Source: Pirellulaceae bacterium (GTDB lineage Bacteria > Planctomycetota > Planctomycetia > Pirellulales > Pirellulaceae). From it: DNA of 33,956 bases. This document shows positions 17,201-26,477 of this stretch, one piece after another. The stretch lies in assembly GCA_022448315.1 (NCBI GenBank), contig JAKVCA010000001.1:84675-118630 (forward strand). The letters are read 5' to 3'. The translations under genes and the position numbers were made by a program. The notes beneath the pieces are model-generated. The model searched no databases. It was given only the letters and a program-made list of their open reading frames with translations, and was not told the DNA's origin. The first letter of the stretch is position 1. Each line of letters opens with the position of its first letter.

Positions 17201-18373
17201 TCAGAGTTGTTCAGACATCATCGCGTAAGCCCGATCGATTGCGCGTCGATAAATCCAAGCGCGTCGTCCCATGTGATGCTCGTGTTCTGCACTCCGCAAT
17301 GCCGTATTGATCACCGACATGCCTTCGTCTCCCAACGTCTCGGGCATCCGGGTCAGTTCTTGCAACGCAGACTTGTAAACGGAACAGCACTGCGAATGGT
17401 GACGCCGGTTGTACAGACGGGCACCTTGCGAGACCGCATGGTCCAGCATGTCGCAAACTTCGCGGCAGCTCTCTTTCGGATCTTTCGCGGCCGGGAGCAG
17501 GACGGCGTCGATCACATGGACCACGCCATTGCTAGCCTCGACATCCGCCGCCACGATCTTGGATTCATTGACGGTGAGTCCCCCGTCGTATCCGATCATG
17601 ACCGTTTGACCCTGCAGCGTCTTTGCTTCCCCAGCCTTCGCCGCAGCGGCAGAGTCGACCCGACCTGCGAGCACGTGGTACTTGAGAATTGAAGCCAACT
17701 GGTCAAGATTTTCTTTCTTCAACAGCGACTCGACCGTGCCCGCGGGCAGTTTACCAAAGGCCTCATCGGTTGGAGCGAAAACCGTGAAAGGACCCTCGCT
17801 GCCCAGAACTTCGGCCAGACCTGCTGCCTGTGCGGCGGCCAACAGTGTTTTGAAGGTACCTGCTGACTGAGCAACCTCGGGAATCGTTTGGGTTGCCGGC
17901 AGCATGACCTTATCGATCACGTGGATGATGCCATTGGAAGTTTCGATATCGGTTTTGATCAGGTTGGCCCCGTCGACCTGAATTTGACCGCCGGTAACGA
18001 CGAGATCAAGATTTTGCCCGTTCAATGATTTTGCTTGCTGCAGGCCATAAGCATCTTTGGCCGCCACTTTGCCGGAAACCACATGGTAGGTGAGGATCGA
18101 GACAAGTTGGGCTCGATTCTCTTCCTTGAGAAGCGTCTCGACGGTGCCCTCGGGGAGTTGGGCGAAAGCATCGTCCGTAGGAGCAAAAACCGTGAAAGGG
18201 CCTGGGCCTTTCAAGGCATCAACAAGACCTGCCGCTTTGACGGCTGCGACCAACGTGTTGAATTGACCGGCACCCACGGCGGTGTCCACGATATCCTGAC
18301 CTTGGGCCGATACCGCACTCAGACAAAGGCTGAGCGTCAAAACGACGGATTTAAAACTCATTCTCGATCTCAT
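17201..18373 (-). CDS. Exported protein with two fasciclin (FAS1) domains and a Cys/His-rich tail
   Basis: 390 residues: signal peptide ([18 protein letters not shown]), then two FAS1 domains at about 28-160 and 167-298. Each shows the FAS1 marks [13 protein letters not shown] / [32 protein letters not shown], and a closing [13 protein letters not shown] / [16 protein letters not shown]1 domains mediate adhesion or surface interactions, so the protein probably acts in the periplasm or at the surface. The last 90 residues are different: helical, with Cys pairs and His ([28 protein letters not shown]), resembling the four-helix Cys-rich proteins that bind copper. That is inference from pattern only. 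Start: ATG 18373 with GGAAG/GAGAG upstream; ATG 18361 is an alternative. A terminator follows at 17112-17152. Confidence 0.92.
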   Translation of the reverse strand: MRSRMSFKSVVLTLSLCLSAVSAQGQDIVDTAVGAGQFNTLVAAVKAAGLVDALKGPGPFTVFAPTDDAFAQLPEGTVETLLKEENRAQLVSILTYHVVSGKVAAKDAYGLQQAKSLNGQNLDLVVTGGQIQVDGANLIKTDIETSNGIIHVIDKVMLPATQTIPEVAQSAGTFKTLLAAAQAAGLAEVLGSEGPFTVFAPTDEAFGKLPAGTVESLLKKENLDQLASILKYHVLAGRVDSAAAAKAGEAKTLQGQTVMIGYDGGLTVNESKIVAADVEASNGVVHVIDAVLLPAAKDPKESCREVCDMLDHAVSQGARLYNRRHHSQCCSVYKSALQELTRMPETLGDEGMSVINTALRSAEHEHHMGRRAWIYRRAIDRAYAMMSEQL

Positions 18374-18653
18374 ACTTCCACTCTCTTTCTACCTGGAAAA
18401 CAGGAGCTAACCGCGACATCAACGAGTCACTTGTTAACGGTGAGAGAGGCGGTGAGATTCAGATGTGCCGGGAGTTGGCTGGCCGCCAACTGAAAAACCC
18501 TGTCACCTTGACGTCTTCTCTTCGTGTGCCGTCGATTCACTCGCATCAGCGTGTATTGTTTTCAACCCTGGTGGGAGTCAATCTAACGGTCATCCCGAAT
18601 CGGCATCTCTCCCAAGAGTGTTGCCAGTTCGGGGAAATGGACAAGTCTCAAAT

Positions 18654-21600
18654 TCAGCCTTGATCGTTGGCTTCGGCGAATTTCCCGAGCGACTGCAGAT
18701 AATCGAGCAAATCACCCAAATCCGCAGGACCCAGTCCGTCGACGAGACCTTCCGGCATTACGGAAATCGACTGTTTGGCGCGTTCTTCAATCTCCTCGGG
18801 GGAAAGAACGATTTCCTGACCCTCCGCGTTGCGTAGCGTAATTCTCGTGGCTCCCTCCTCGGTCACGAATCCGGTCACCTGATTTCCGTCTTCAAGGGCA
18901 AAGACTTCGGTCACAAATCCCTGTGCCAAGGTCTTACTTGGCTCCAGAATCGCCTCCGCAAGTTGAGCCCGGTTATACGTTTTTGCAACATTGGGCAAAT
19001 ATGGGCCACGAGGCGCTTCGGATGCCGAAACGGTGTGGCAATTAGCGCAGTTGAGTTTTGCGAACCACAACTGGCCACGTTTTTCGTGCCCCTTGGACTC
19101 TCCAAGCTGTTTCATGACCTCCGAAACTCCCAGTTCCTTGACCGTGGGTCCCTCGGTGGGGATCAAGGGTTGCAGGTTCATTTGCTCAGCAAGCTCGCGG
19201 GCTGAAGCAGCTAGTTTGTCGTTGCTGTTTCCGGTCAGTTGCCAAATTCTAGTTTCCCACTTTGGGTCCTGAGCCAACCGCAAAGCATCCAACCACTTCC
19301 TCTGGCCGGACGCTGCTTCCCAAAGACTTTGCAGCTCGGCATCGACCTTCGCAGAAATCGGCTTCCCGGCCCCAGGCGGGGTCGCGATGGAAAGCAGCAA
19401 GGCAAGAGCGCGAGACGCCGCGGGGGGTTCTGCTTCTACAAGTTTCAACAGTTGAGCTCGATGAGGACGTACCCATTTTGGATCACGGGCGGTCTGCCAA
19501 GTGCTTTGGTAGATCGATGAGTTCAAGTCGGCGAGTCGCTGCAGACCGGCGATCACTGGATCGGAGGATTCTGTTGGCATCCGCCAAAGTGCCAGCGTGG
19601 CCTGAGCCAGTAGAGCGGGTGGACTTTTCTCATTCTCAATGATGGTCTTCAGCAACGGGGCGGCATCGGCATGGGGCTTCGCGTACGCATCGAGGCCCTC
19701 CAGAAAAACGTGTTGGTGCTGGGGTTCCTGTTCCGCTTTGGCGAGTAGAACCTTCAGAATCTCTGGACTTGCAAGCCGATGCCTTTGGAACTGCTTGACC
19801 GCCTCGCGGCTCAACTCGGGATCCGCCAATTTCAATTCAGCAAGGAGGACCGCCAAAATGTTGTCCGATGCGTCCCAGGATTCGGGCTGATAATAAGGCC
19901 CACGTGTATCGGGTCGTGTTCCCCAGCTATCACCCTTCCATTTTCCTTCGACATGAAAGAGTCGAGCCAGAGCAACCATCAGCTGCAATTTTTTGGACGA
20001 TTCAACCGTTGGCAAGACGGCTTCGATTTGAGCAATCAGTGCCGGGTCGTGGATACTCTGGAAAACCTTTAAATATGCCTCTGCTTTTTCGGCAGCCGCG
20101 ATTTCGCGCCAACGCCTGAAGCTGACCTCCCAGAGGCCCATTTCAATCAATGCACGAATCGCCGTATGCGCCACAATGGGGTCTTGGTCGACCACACGTT
20201 CGGACACAAGACCCTCGAGCGAGTCGACTTTGAGTCGGGCAACTGCTCGAATGGCCTCGAGACGAATGCGAGAATCTTCGGCGACAAGGGATCGTTGCAA
20301 GAGTCGGATCGGAGCTGGCTGGCTCATTGCATCGGGCATTTCACACAGGGCACGCAGCACAAAAGGAACGAGCTGGGGATCTTCGGTCAAATCACTGAGT
20401 GGGCTTCGAGCTTCGGGGCCCAACCCCAGTGCGAGGGTAAACACGGCTGCGATACGACTCTCGAGTGATTCGGAGCGATCTGCTGCCAAACGGTTCAGTT
20501 GCTCCGGAACAGAAGTCGCCCAGCCTCGCTGGAGAAGTTCCCGTTGTGCAGCCAGTCGAAGGCGATGGCTTTCGCTCGCCATCATTCCGATCAGCTCATC
20601 TTCAGTGTAATTTTTCCAATCATATTGCTGGGCATCGGGCGCGTTTTCAGGAACCAGTTGCACCACATAACCCACTTCATCGCCGACGTACTTGAAACTG
20701 GCCCCTTTCCAACTCGCCAGATACATGCGGCTATTGGCATCAACATCCAGATCCGTCACTCTTGGTATCTGAACAAAAGGCTCCTGTGAGGCCGTGAACG
20801 TCGCACCCCTTTCAGTCATCTGATGTCGGTAGATCCACCCTCGTCCCCAATCGGCCGTGTAAAGCGCGTCACCGAAACCTTCCGGGAAACCGGGTTCGGC
20901 CACGTAACAGGCACCGCAGCCCGAACCCCCACCATAGTCAGCAAGGGGCTTCACTATTTCCGCTCCAAAATTCTTGTAGAGCGTGGGATACCCATGGTGT
21001 TCAAGTCCGCTGAAATGGTGGAGGCGAATATCCCAACCTCCACCGTCGTTGGTGTTGTCGCGCGTGAATCCATTGAGTCTTGGGTCCAGACCCACTTCCA
21101 GAATATTCCTCGTCCCCCGAGAGTAGATCTCCATGTCGCTCCCGTCCGGCCTGACCCGAACAACCCCGCCTCCCCGGAACTGGAGCTGGCGACCATCGCT
21201 GCCTACGGCATTCATAAAGCCAAAGTCCCCGATGGCGAGGTAAAGCCAACCGTCGATACCAAGCGTCACTCCGTTGGACGTGTGATCTGCTGGCCGGTCC
21301 TTGAATGTGAACGCAAGATCATTGACCAGCACTTCCTGACGTTCCGCGATGCCGTCTCCGTCTTGATCCAGAAACGCACTCAAGTGGGGTGGGTGAAGCA
21401 CGTAGAGGCGATCTCGATCCCAGACGAGGCCCCGTGGTGAATCGACATCAGGAACAAAAAGTTTGACCTCATCGGCCCGTCCGTCTCCATCAAGATCACG
21501 AAGTCGGTAGATGGAGCCGCGTTTGGTTTCTCGATCAAGTGAACCATTTTTGTCGACCGAAACGTATAAAGTGCCCGTTGGAGCCGCAGCGACGAAGACG

Positions 21601-22919
21601 GGGTAGAGAACGGCTGGGGGTCGGGCGAAAAGTGTCGCCTTGAAGCCTTCAGGAATGGAAACTTCGGAGAGGTATTTGCTTTCCTCCTCCTGAAGAACGG
21701 CTTGGGGGTCGACGACTTCAGTCTCGTTGCCATAAACCTCTACTTCCCACAAGCTGCCCCATCCTCCGTTACTGCCGAGAAAAGCGACTCTGACAAGCTG
21801 CACTTCCTGTTCGGGAAACTCGTCCACTGCACCTGCCTGATTGTTGGTGCTGCGATCGACAAGCGTGTTCCACGTTTCGCCATCAAGCGAACCTTCAACC
21901 CTGTAGCGGTAGGTAGTCGCCGGTTGTTCCCATGCAAGACGACAGCCCTGAATTTTGCGTCGTTTTCCCAGATCGATTTGCAGCCATTGTGGAGCGCGAT
22001 CACTCGCCGCGCACCAGCGAGTCGCCGGGTTCCCATCGACCGCATTTTTCGCGAAGTTGTTTTTGTTGCTCTCTTCACTGGAGGCGGTCGTTTTCTTCCC
22101 CTTCGCCAGGTTCACTGGAATCTCCTGAGGCTCGTCAAGGATCAGGTGATCCTCATTGAGTTGGTCACAGGCCCAGAGCGTTCCACGCGTCAACAGGTCA
22201 AGAAACTTGGGATGACTCACCGTTTCATTGTGGTGACCCAACGTTGTGCCAAAGACCCGAGTCCCGTGATATTCGTTGGTCCAGACACAAACCTCCTCAT
22301 TTCCTTTTTCACGATTCTTTGCCGCGGCTAACGGATGCGCCGTGGGCCAGACTTTCTCAATCCAATAGAGTTCACCGGCGGGATTGGCCCACCCGGGACC
22401 CCAGGACTTCATGATCGGATGCTCTGCGTCGCGATTGAGCACCTCGTGCGCATAGTGGGCACCATGCCGTCGAGAGGTGACTCCACAGAACTTGAACCAC
22501 TCATCGGTACCGTCGCGGTAACAATGCATTGCGCAATGAATGACCACGGCCGGGACACCACCTTGATGGGGTTTCAAGATCCGTTGCGTCCATGCGGGAT
22601 CGTCCACGGCAGCAAAACACTCATCGTGAATAATGACGTCATACCCCTCCGCCCATTGAGGATTTTCGTACAGCGGAATCTTGGTATTGGTCGTCGTCCC
22701 ACCTTGTTGAACGACCGTGACCGAAATGTTTGCGCGTGCCTCGAGTCCCTTTTTGATCAGCTGTTTCTGCGCGGAATAGTCGTGGCAGCACCCGCCGGTG
22801 ATCAATAATGCTTTGAGCTGCTTCGATTCTTCACCGTTGGAGGCGATCGTCTGCGTCAAAAGGACCAAGAAGACTCCGATGATGCGGGCGATGGAGAAGA
22901 GGCGTTGGAGTATCGGCAT
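18654..22919 (-). CDS. Giant exported fusion: ThuA, F5/8C, dehydrogenase, HEAT-like and heme domains
   Basis: This 1421-residue protein has five parts in order. A signal peptide (1-27) comes first. A ThuA-like (glutamine-amidotransferase fold) domain spans about 36-255 (ALLITGGCCHDY; VVIHCAMHCYRD; VFGTTLGHHNET). A discoidin/F5/8C domain spans about 268-397 (NAVDGNPATRW; WLQIDLGK). A membrane-bound dehydrogenase-type beta-propeller (TIGR02604-like) spans about 418-790, with DLDGDGRADEV and DQDGDGIAERQ calcium-loop-like motifs. HEAT-like repeats follow to about 1230, then a TIGR02603-like heme domain with CANCH at 1291-1295. It probably binds glycans through F5/8C, oxidises a sugar-type substrate and carries the electron in its own c-type heme; ThuA homologues are tied to trehalose and related sugar metabolism. 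The substrate is unknown. It is apparently monocistronic; the start at 22919 gives a normal signal peptide. Confidence 0.94.
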   Translation of the reverse strand: MPILQRLFSIARIIGVFLVLLTQTIASNGEESKQLKALLITGGCCHDYSAQKQLIKKGLEARANISVTVVQQGGTTTNTKIPLYENPQWAEGYDVIIHDECFAAVDDPAWTQRILKPHQGGVPAVVIHCAMHCYRDGTDEWFKFCGVTSRRHGAHYAHEVLNRDAEHPIMKSWGPGWANPAGELYWIEKVWPTAHPLAAAKNREKGNEEVCVWTNEYHGTRVFGTTLGHHNETVSHPKFLDLLTRGTLWACDQLNEDHLILDEPQEIPVNLAKGKKTTASSEESNKNNFAKNAVDGNPATRWCAASDRAPQWLQIDLGKRRKIQGCRLAWEQPATTYRYRVEGSLDGETWNTLVDRSTNNQAGAVDEFPEQEVQLVRVAFLGSNGGWGSLWEVEVYGNETEVVDPQAVLQEEESKYLSEVSIPEGFKATLFARPPAVLYPVFVAAAPTGTLYVSVDKNGSLDRETKRGSIYRLRDLDGDGRADEVKLFVPDVDSPRGLVWDRDRLYVLHPPHLSAFLDQDGDGIAERQEVLVNDLAFTFKDRPADHTSNGVTLGIDGWLYLAIGDFGFMNAVGSDGRQLQFRGGGVVRVRPDGSDMEIYSRGTRNILEVGLDPRLNGFTRDNTNDGGGWDIRLHHFSGLEHHGYPTLYKNFGAEIVKPLADYGGGSGCGACYVAEPGFPEGFGDALYTADWGRGWIYRHQMTERGATFTASQEPFVQIPRVTDLDVDANSRMYLASWKGASFKYVGDEVGYVVQLVPENAPDAQQYDWKNYTEDELIGMMASESHRLRLAAQRELLQRGWATSVPEQLNRLAADRSESLESRIAAVFTLALGLGPEARSPLSDLTEDPQLVPFVLRALCEMPDAMSQPAPIRLLQRSLVAEDSRIRLEAIRAVARLKVDSLEGLVSERVVDQDPIVAHTAIRALIEMGLWEVSFRRWREIAAAEKAEAYLKVFQSIHDPALIAQIEAVLPTVESSKKLQLMVALARLFHVEGKWKGDSWGTRPDTRGPYYQPESWDASDNILAVLLAELKLADPELSREAVKQFQRHRLASPEILKVLLAKAEQEPQHQHVFLEGLDAYAKPHADAAPLLKTIIENEKSPPALLAQATLALWRMPTESSDPVIAGLQRLADLNSSIYQSTWQTARDPKWVRPHRAQLLKLVEAEPPAASRALALLLSIATPPGAGKPISAKVDAELQSLWEAASGQRKWLDALRLAQDPKWETRIWQLTGNSNDKLAASARELAEQMNLQPLIPTEGPTVKELGVSEVMKQLGESKGHEKRGQLWFAKLNCANCHTVSASEAPRGPYLPNVAKTYNRAQLAEAILEPSKTLAQGFVTEVFALEDGNQVTGFVTEEGATRITLRNAEGQEIVLSPEEIEERAKQSISVMPEGLVDGLGPADLGDLLDYLQSLGKFAEANDQG

Positions 22920-23032
22920 ATCGTGGTGACACTTTTGGCAGGAGAAAAAGGGAAATTCGGTTTTGGATCTTTCCGTGCCCTCAGCCGGATTGACCCAGTC
23001 TCTGATCGGTTTGCAAAGTCTCCGACGCGATT

Positions 23033-23650
23033 TTAACTCAAAAGAAACCGACCGACATGCTTGGCGGCTTCAAGCCAATTTTGCTCGACCGTCCAGCCGG
23101 AAGCTTTTCGAGGTTTGAAGCTATGGTCACCATCAGTCATCCACTGAATCTCGATTTTTTCAGAAAGGGAATAACTCAGGACCTCTTCACGATTCCCCAT
23201 CGGATCTCGCTCCCCTTGAAGGATCAAACAGGGTGTTTTGAGTGTTCTTAAATGGTCGACGCGCAGCTGATCCGGTTTTCCTAACGGATGAAACGGATAG
23301 CCCAAACAGACGAGGCGATCAACTTCGGCCTCGTCGGCGATCAGGCTCGCCACTCGCCCTCCCATGGATTTGCCGCCGATTGCAAGACGATTGGACTTGA
23401 CCGCCTCGATGACGCTTCGCCATGTTTCAATCAATCGCGGTTCTCGATCTGGGGGTCTTTTTTTTCCCGTGTATCGGCGCATTTCCATATATGGGAACTC
23501 GAAACGGATAACTCGAATTCCCTGTTTCGCGAGGGAGCTTGAGATCACTTCCATGAAATCCGTATCCATGGCAGCGCCCGCGCCGTGTGCGAAAATGAAT
23601 GTCGCCTCAGCAGTCGATGGACCGTCCGTGAGCCAAGAGCCTGTTTGCAT
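23033..23650 (-). CDS. Alpha/beta hydrolase, KANL3/Tex30-like
   Basis: 205 residues from ATG 23650 (MQTGSWLTDG); the open frame runs on to 23836, but the extra 62 residues do not look conserved and the family is normally about 210 residues. No signal peptide, so it is cytoplasmic. Motifs: AHGAGAAMDTDFM (21-33) for the oxyanion region, nucleophile GGKSMGGR (Ser95), Asp in LQGERDPMG and His in DGDHSFKPRK. This is the bacterial dienelactone-hydrolase-like group related to KANL3/Tex30; substrates are not known. Its 5' end faces that of the sulfatase gene, with 211 bases between. Confidence 0.88.
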   Translation of the reverse strand: MQTGSWLTDGPSTAEATFIFAHGAGAAMDTDFMEVISSSLAKQGIRVIRFEFPYMEMRRYTGKKRPPDREPRLIETWRSVIEAVKSNRLAIGGKSMGGRVASLIADEAEVDRLVCLGYPFHPLGKPDQLRVDHLRTLKTPCLILQGERDPMGNREEVLSYSLSEKIEIQWMTDGDHSFKPRKASGWTVEQNWLEAAKHVGRFLLS

Positions 23651-23861
23651 CTGCCGTTCTTTATGAAGTTCTGGACCGCGTTTCGCGCAGGCGGTTCGCG
23701 TATCGAGTAAACTGGTCGGGCGAATGTGGGTTCTGATCGTTGCGATGACAAGTCGCGTCAATTCCGCAGCCCACGTCCAAGGATCTATTTTGAGTTCCTT
23801 GAATCGGAAAAGCGATCCCGAAATCGATTTTGTCACCCTCTTTCAATGACGCAAGCCTGCC

Positions 23862-26006
23862 ATGAAACCACCTCGCCGATGGTACCTCGCCCTGTTGACT
23901 TTTGTTTTGACACCCTTTGCCGCTGCGGATGAACGACCCAATATCGTTCTGATCATGGCGGATGACATGGGGTATTCCGATATCGGTTGTTATGGGGGTG
24001 AAGTTCAAACGCCCACGTTGAATCGACTCGCGGAAGGCGGATTGCGTTTCACGCAATTTTACAACACCGGACGATGCTGCCCGACAAGAGCGAGTCTGCT
24101 CACCGGTCTTTATCCTCATCAGGCCGGTGTTGGCTGGATGATGACTGACAATGGTCACGACGGATATCGGGGTGACTTGAATCGTCGGTGCCAGACCATT
24201 GCCGAAGTGTTGAAGGGCTCGGGCTACCAGACGTACATGTCCGGCAAGTGGCACGTCACCAAAAGTATTACGCCGACAGGCGACAAGAGTAATTGGCCGC
24301 GGCAGCGTGGGTTTGATCGATTTTACGGAACCATTCATGGAGCAGGGAGTTTTTACGATCCGAACTCTCTGACCCGTGACAACACTCAGATTGTTCCTGA
24401 TGAATCACCCTATTACTACACGGACGCCATCAGTAACAACGCCATCAAGTTCATCAACGAACATGAAGCCGACCGTCCCTTTTTTCTCTACATGGCGTAT
24501 ACGGCGCCGCACTGGCCCATGCATGCTCTCGAGGAAGACATTGAGAAATACAAAGGTCGATATTCGAAAGGTTGGGATCAACTCCGTAAAGAACGTTACG
24601 ACCGGATGATCGATCTTGGGTTGATTGACTCGGACTGGGCACTGACAGATCGCGACGACGGCATCGAACCTTGGGAGACCATTGAGGAAAAGGCCTGGTA
24701 CGAACGTCGGATGGAGGTTTATGCGGCGATGATCGACCGTATGGACCAGGGGATTGGCCGAGTCGTCTCTACTCTGGAAAACCACGATCTCATGGAAAAT
24801 ACGCTCATCTTTTTCCTCGCGGATAATGGAGGGTGTGCAGAGGAATACGGAAGCCGAGGCGCGGTAAAACCAGACCCCAAGACCGTAGGCATTACGGTCG
24901 CGATGGAGCCGGATGAACTGCAGACCGCCATGCAACCGGATAGAACTCGGGACGGACGACCCGTAAGAACCGGTTTTGGTGTCATGCCCGGCCCCGCGGA
25001 CACCTACATCGCCTACGGAAAACCTTGGGCCAATGCCTCCAACACTCCGTTTCGGCGCTATAAGCACTGGGTTCATGAGGGTGGTATCTCAACACCACTG
25101 ATCGCCCACTGGCCAAAGCAGATCCGAAGACAGGGCGAGCTTGAACACCAACCCGGTCACCTGATCGACATCATGGCCACGTGCATTGATGTGGCCAAGG
25201 CGGACTACCCCAACGAAGTGGATGGGGTCGCCATTCAACCGCCGGAGGGTCGCAGTCTGGCGACGGCATTCCGAGGAGAGACCATCAAGCGCGAAGCCCT
25301 TTTCTGGGAGCATGAAGGGAATCGTGCGGTTCGTCAAGGCAAATGGAAGCTGGTTGCTGCCGGCAAAGATGGCCCTTGGGAACTTTATGATCTGGAAGCT
25401 GATCGTACTGAGTTGCACAATCTCGCGAGTGATCAGCCGGATCGATTGCAGAAAATGAAAGCCACCTGGGAAGCGTACGCGGAACGAACTCAGGTTTATC
25501 CTTTAACTCCTTACTGGAATCGTCCAGCCAAAGAAGAATTGAATCGCAAGCAGAAGCAATTCGAACTTGAAAAAGGGGCCAATCTTGGAAAGACGAAAGC
25601 GCCGGTCATTACGGAAAAAGACGTTCATATTCGCGGTAATTTCAGCTATCGCGGTGCCGACGGCGTTTTGATCGCCCAGGGTGGAACTGCGTGGGGTTAT
25701 GCTTTGTACGTTCGTAAAGGTCGGCTGGAATTTGCAATCCGTCTTTCGGGAGAATTAAAAACCTGGACAGCCGCAGAGATGCTCGAACCGGGTTCCCACT
25801 CGTTGAATCTGGTTTTTCCGGCTCAAGGTTTCCTTACGGTATCCGTTGATGGCAGGAACGTGATCCGCACGAAGACGCCGGGACGACTATCCTCGATGCC
25901 AGCGGACGGCTTGCAGGTCGGACGGGACGCCAATGGACTGGTCGGCCCCTACACGAGCGAAGGGGACTGGAACGGCGATATCGAGTTGATTCTCGACTTG
26001 AAGTAG
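23862..26006 (+). CDS. Exported sulfatase with C-terminal lectin-like domain
   Basis: A 714-residue sulfatase that hydrolyses sulfate esters, probably on algal polysaccharides or other glycans. Signal peptide residues 1-22. Metal site begins with Asp34-Asp35 in IVLIMADDMGYSDIG. The formylglycine motif is CCPTRASLLTG, with Cys72 as the residue to be modified (C-x-P-x-R), followed by YMSGKWHV and later FFLADNGG (metal ligands). The core ends near residue 540. Residues about 590-714 form a beta-rich extension (VHIRGNFSYRGADGVLIAQG; WGYALYVRKGRLEFAIRLSG) like a concanavalin/LamG domain, which may bind the substrate. Many planctomycete sulfatases carry such tails. No maturation enzyme is in the window. 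No clear ribosome binding site precedes ATG 23862. Confidence 0.95.
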   Translation: MKPPRRWYLALLTFVLTPFAAADERPNIVLIMADDMGYSDIGCYGGEVQTPTLNRLAEGGLRFTQFYNTGRCCPTRASLLTGLYPHQAGVGWMMTDNGHDGYRGDLNRRCQTIAEVLKGSGYQTYMSGKWHVTKSITPTGDKSNWPRQRGFDRFYGTIHGAGSFYDPNSLTRDNTQIVPDESPYYYTDAISNNAIKFINEHEADRPFFLYMAYTAPHWPMHALEEDIEKYKGRYSKGWDQLRKERYDRMIDLGLIDSDWALTDRDDGIEPWETIEEKAWYERRMEVYAAMIDRMDQGIGRVVSTLENHDLMENTLIFFLADNGGCAEEYGSRGAVKPDPKTVGITVAMEPDELQTAMQPDRTRDGRPVRTGFGVMPGPADTYIAYGKPWANASNTPFRRYKHWVHEGGISTPLIAHWPKQIRRQGELEHQPGHLIDIMATCIDVAKADYPNEVDGVAIQPPEGRSLATAFRGETIKREALFWEHEGNRAVRQGKWKLVAAGKDGPWELYDLEADRTELHNLASDQPDRLQKMKATWEAYAERTQVYPLTPYWNRPAKEELNRKQKQFELEKGANLGKTKAPVITEKDVHIRGNFSYRGADGVLIAQGGTAWGYALYVRKGRLEFAIRLSGELKTWTAAEMLEPGSHSLNLVFPAQGFLTVSVDGRNVIRTKTPGRLSSMPADGLQVGRDANGLVGPYTSEGDWNGDIELILDLK

Positions 26007-26477
26007 TTCCCCACCGCGGATGTCATGACCTGTAAAGAACTTCTCTCGATCGATTCATCGATCCGTGCGGGCATTTCCGCGTCACAAGGGCGACGCGCCG
26101 CCAAGCTTCGTGAACAGGCTTCCTGAAAAACGCTTTCGCCTGTTCCGAAGACTTTATGTTCGTGATGGATTGCGAAAGTCTTCGCAAACCACATCGCTCG
26201 AAGTCGAGTTTCCTTTTTTGTCTTTGCGGCAACTTCCGGCAACGTTTTATTAACGCCGTGGGTACTCTAAATCATGACTTGATGCCGCGGTGACTTGGGG
26301 TTTCCGGACGTCTCTTTGCTTTCCAAACGACCGGAAGTTTTTTCGACCCAGAGTTTCCATTCGGAAACGCAGCGTAGGTCAACTTCAAAACCGTGGACTG
26401 ATGTCCGTAAGTTCGCCGAATGGCATCTCGACCCTCTCTGGCTGCATCTCATATGCGGAGATGGAAATGAGGACTGG
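26007..26477 (+). other. Intergenic region or uncertain 5' part of the next gene
   Basis: Contents depend on the next gene's start. A 33-codon frame from ATG 26025 to TGA 26124 reads MTCKELLSIDSSIRAGISAS and then a basic end, protein-like but too short to call. A 10-bp inverted repeat lies at 26146-26184. From 26295 on, the frame of the following gene is already open. No promoter identified. Confidence 0.35.
26146..26184. repeat. Perfect 10-bp inverted repeat
   Basis: cgaagacttt (26146-26155) and aaagtcttcg (26175-26184) around a 19-base loop, about 140 bases after the sulfatase stop. No T run follows on either strand, so it is not a typical terminator; it could be an operator or an RNA hairpin. 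Confidence 0.55.

Noticed and set aside
20823-21440. 205-codon + strand frame, and another of 209 codons at 21702-22331, inside the 1421-residue gene
   Set aside because: Both overlap clear ThuA/F5/8C/dehydrogenase coding sequence; no independent evidence.
24405-25076. 223-codon minus frame inside the sulfatase
   Set aside because: Overlaps the conserved catalytic domain of the sulfatase in antisense; no start context.
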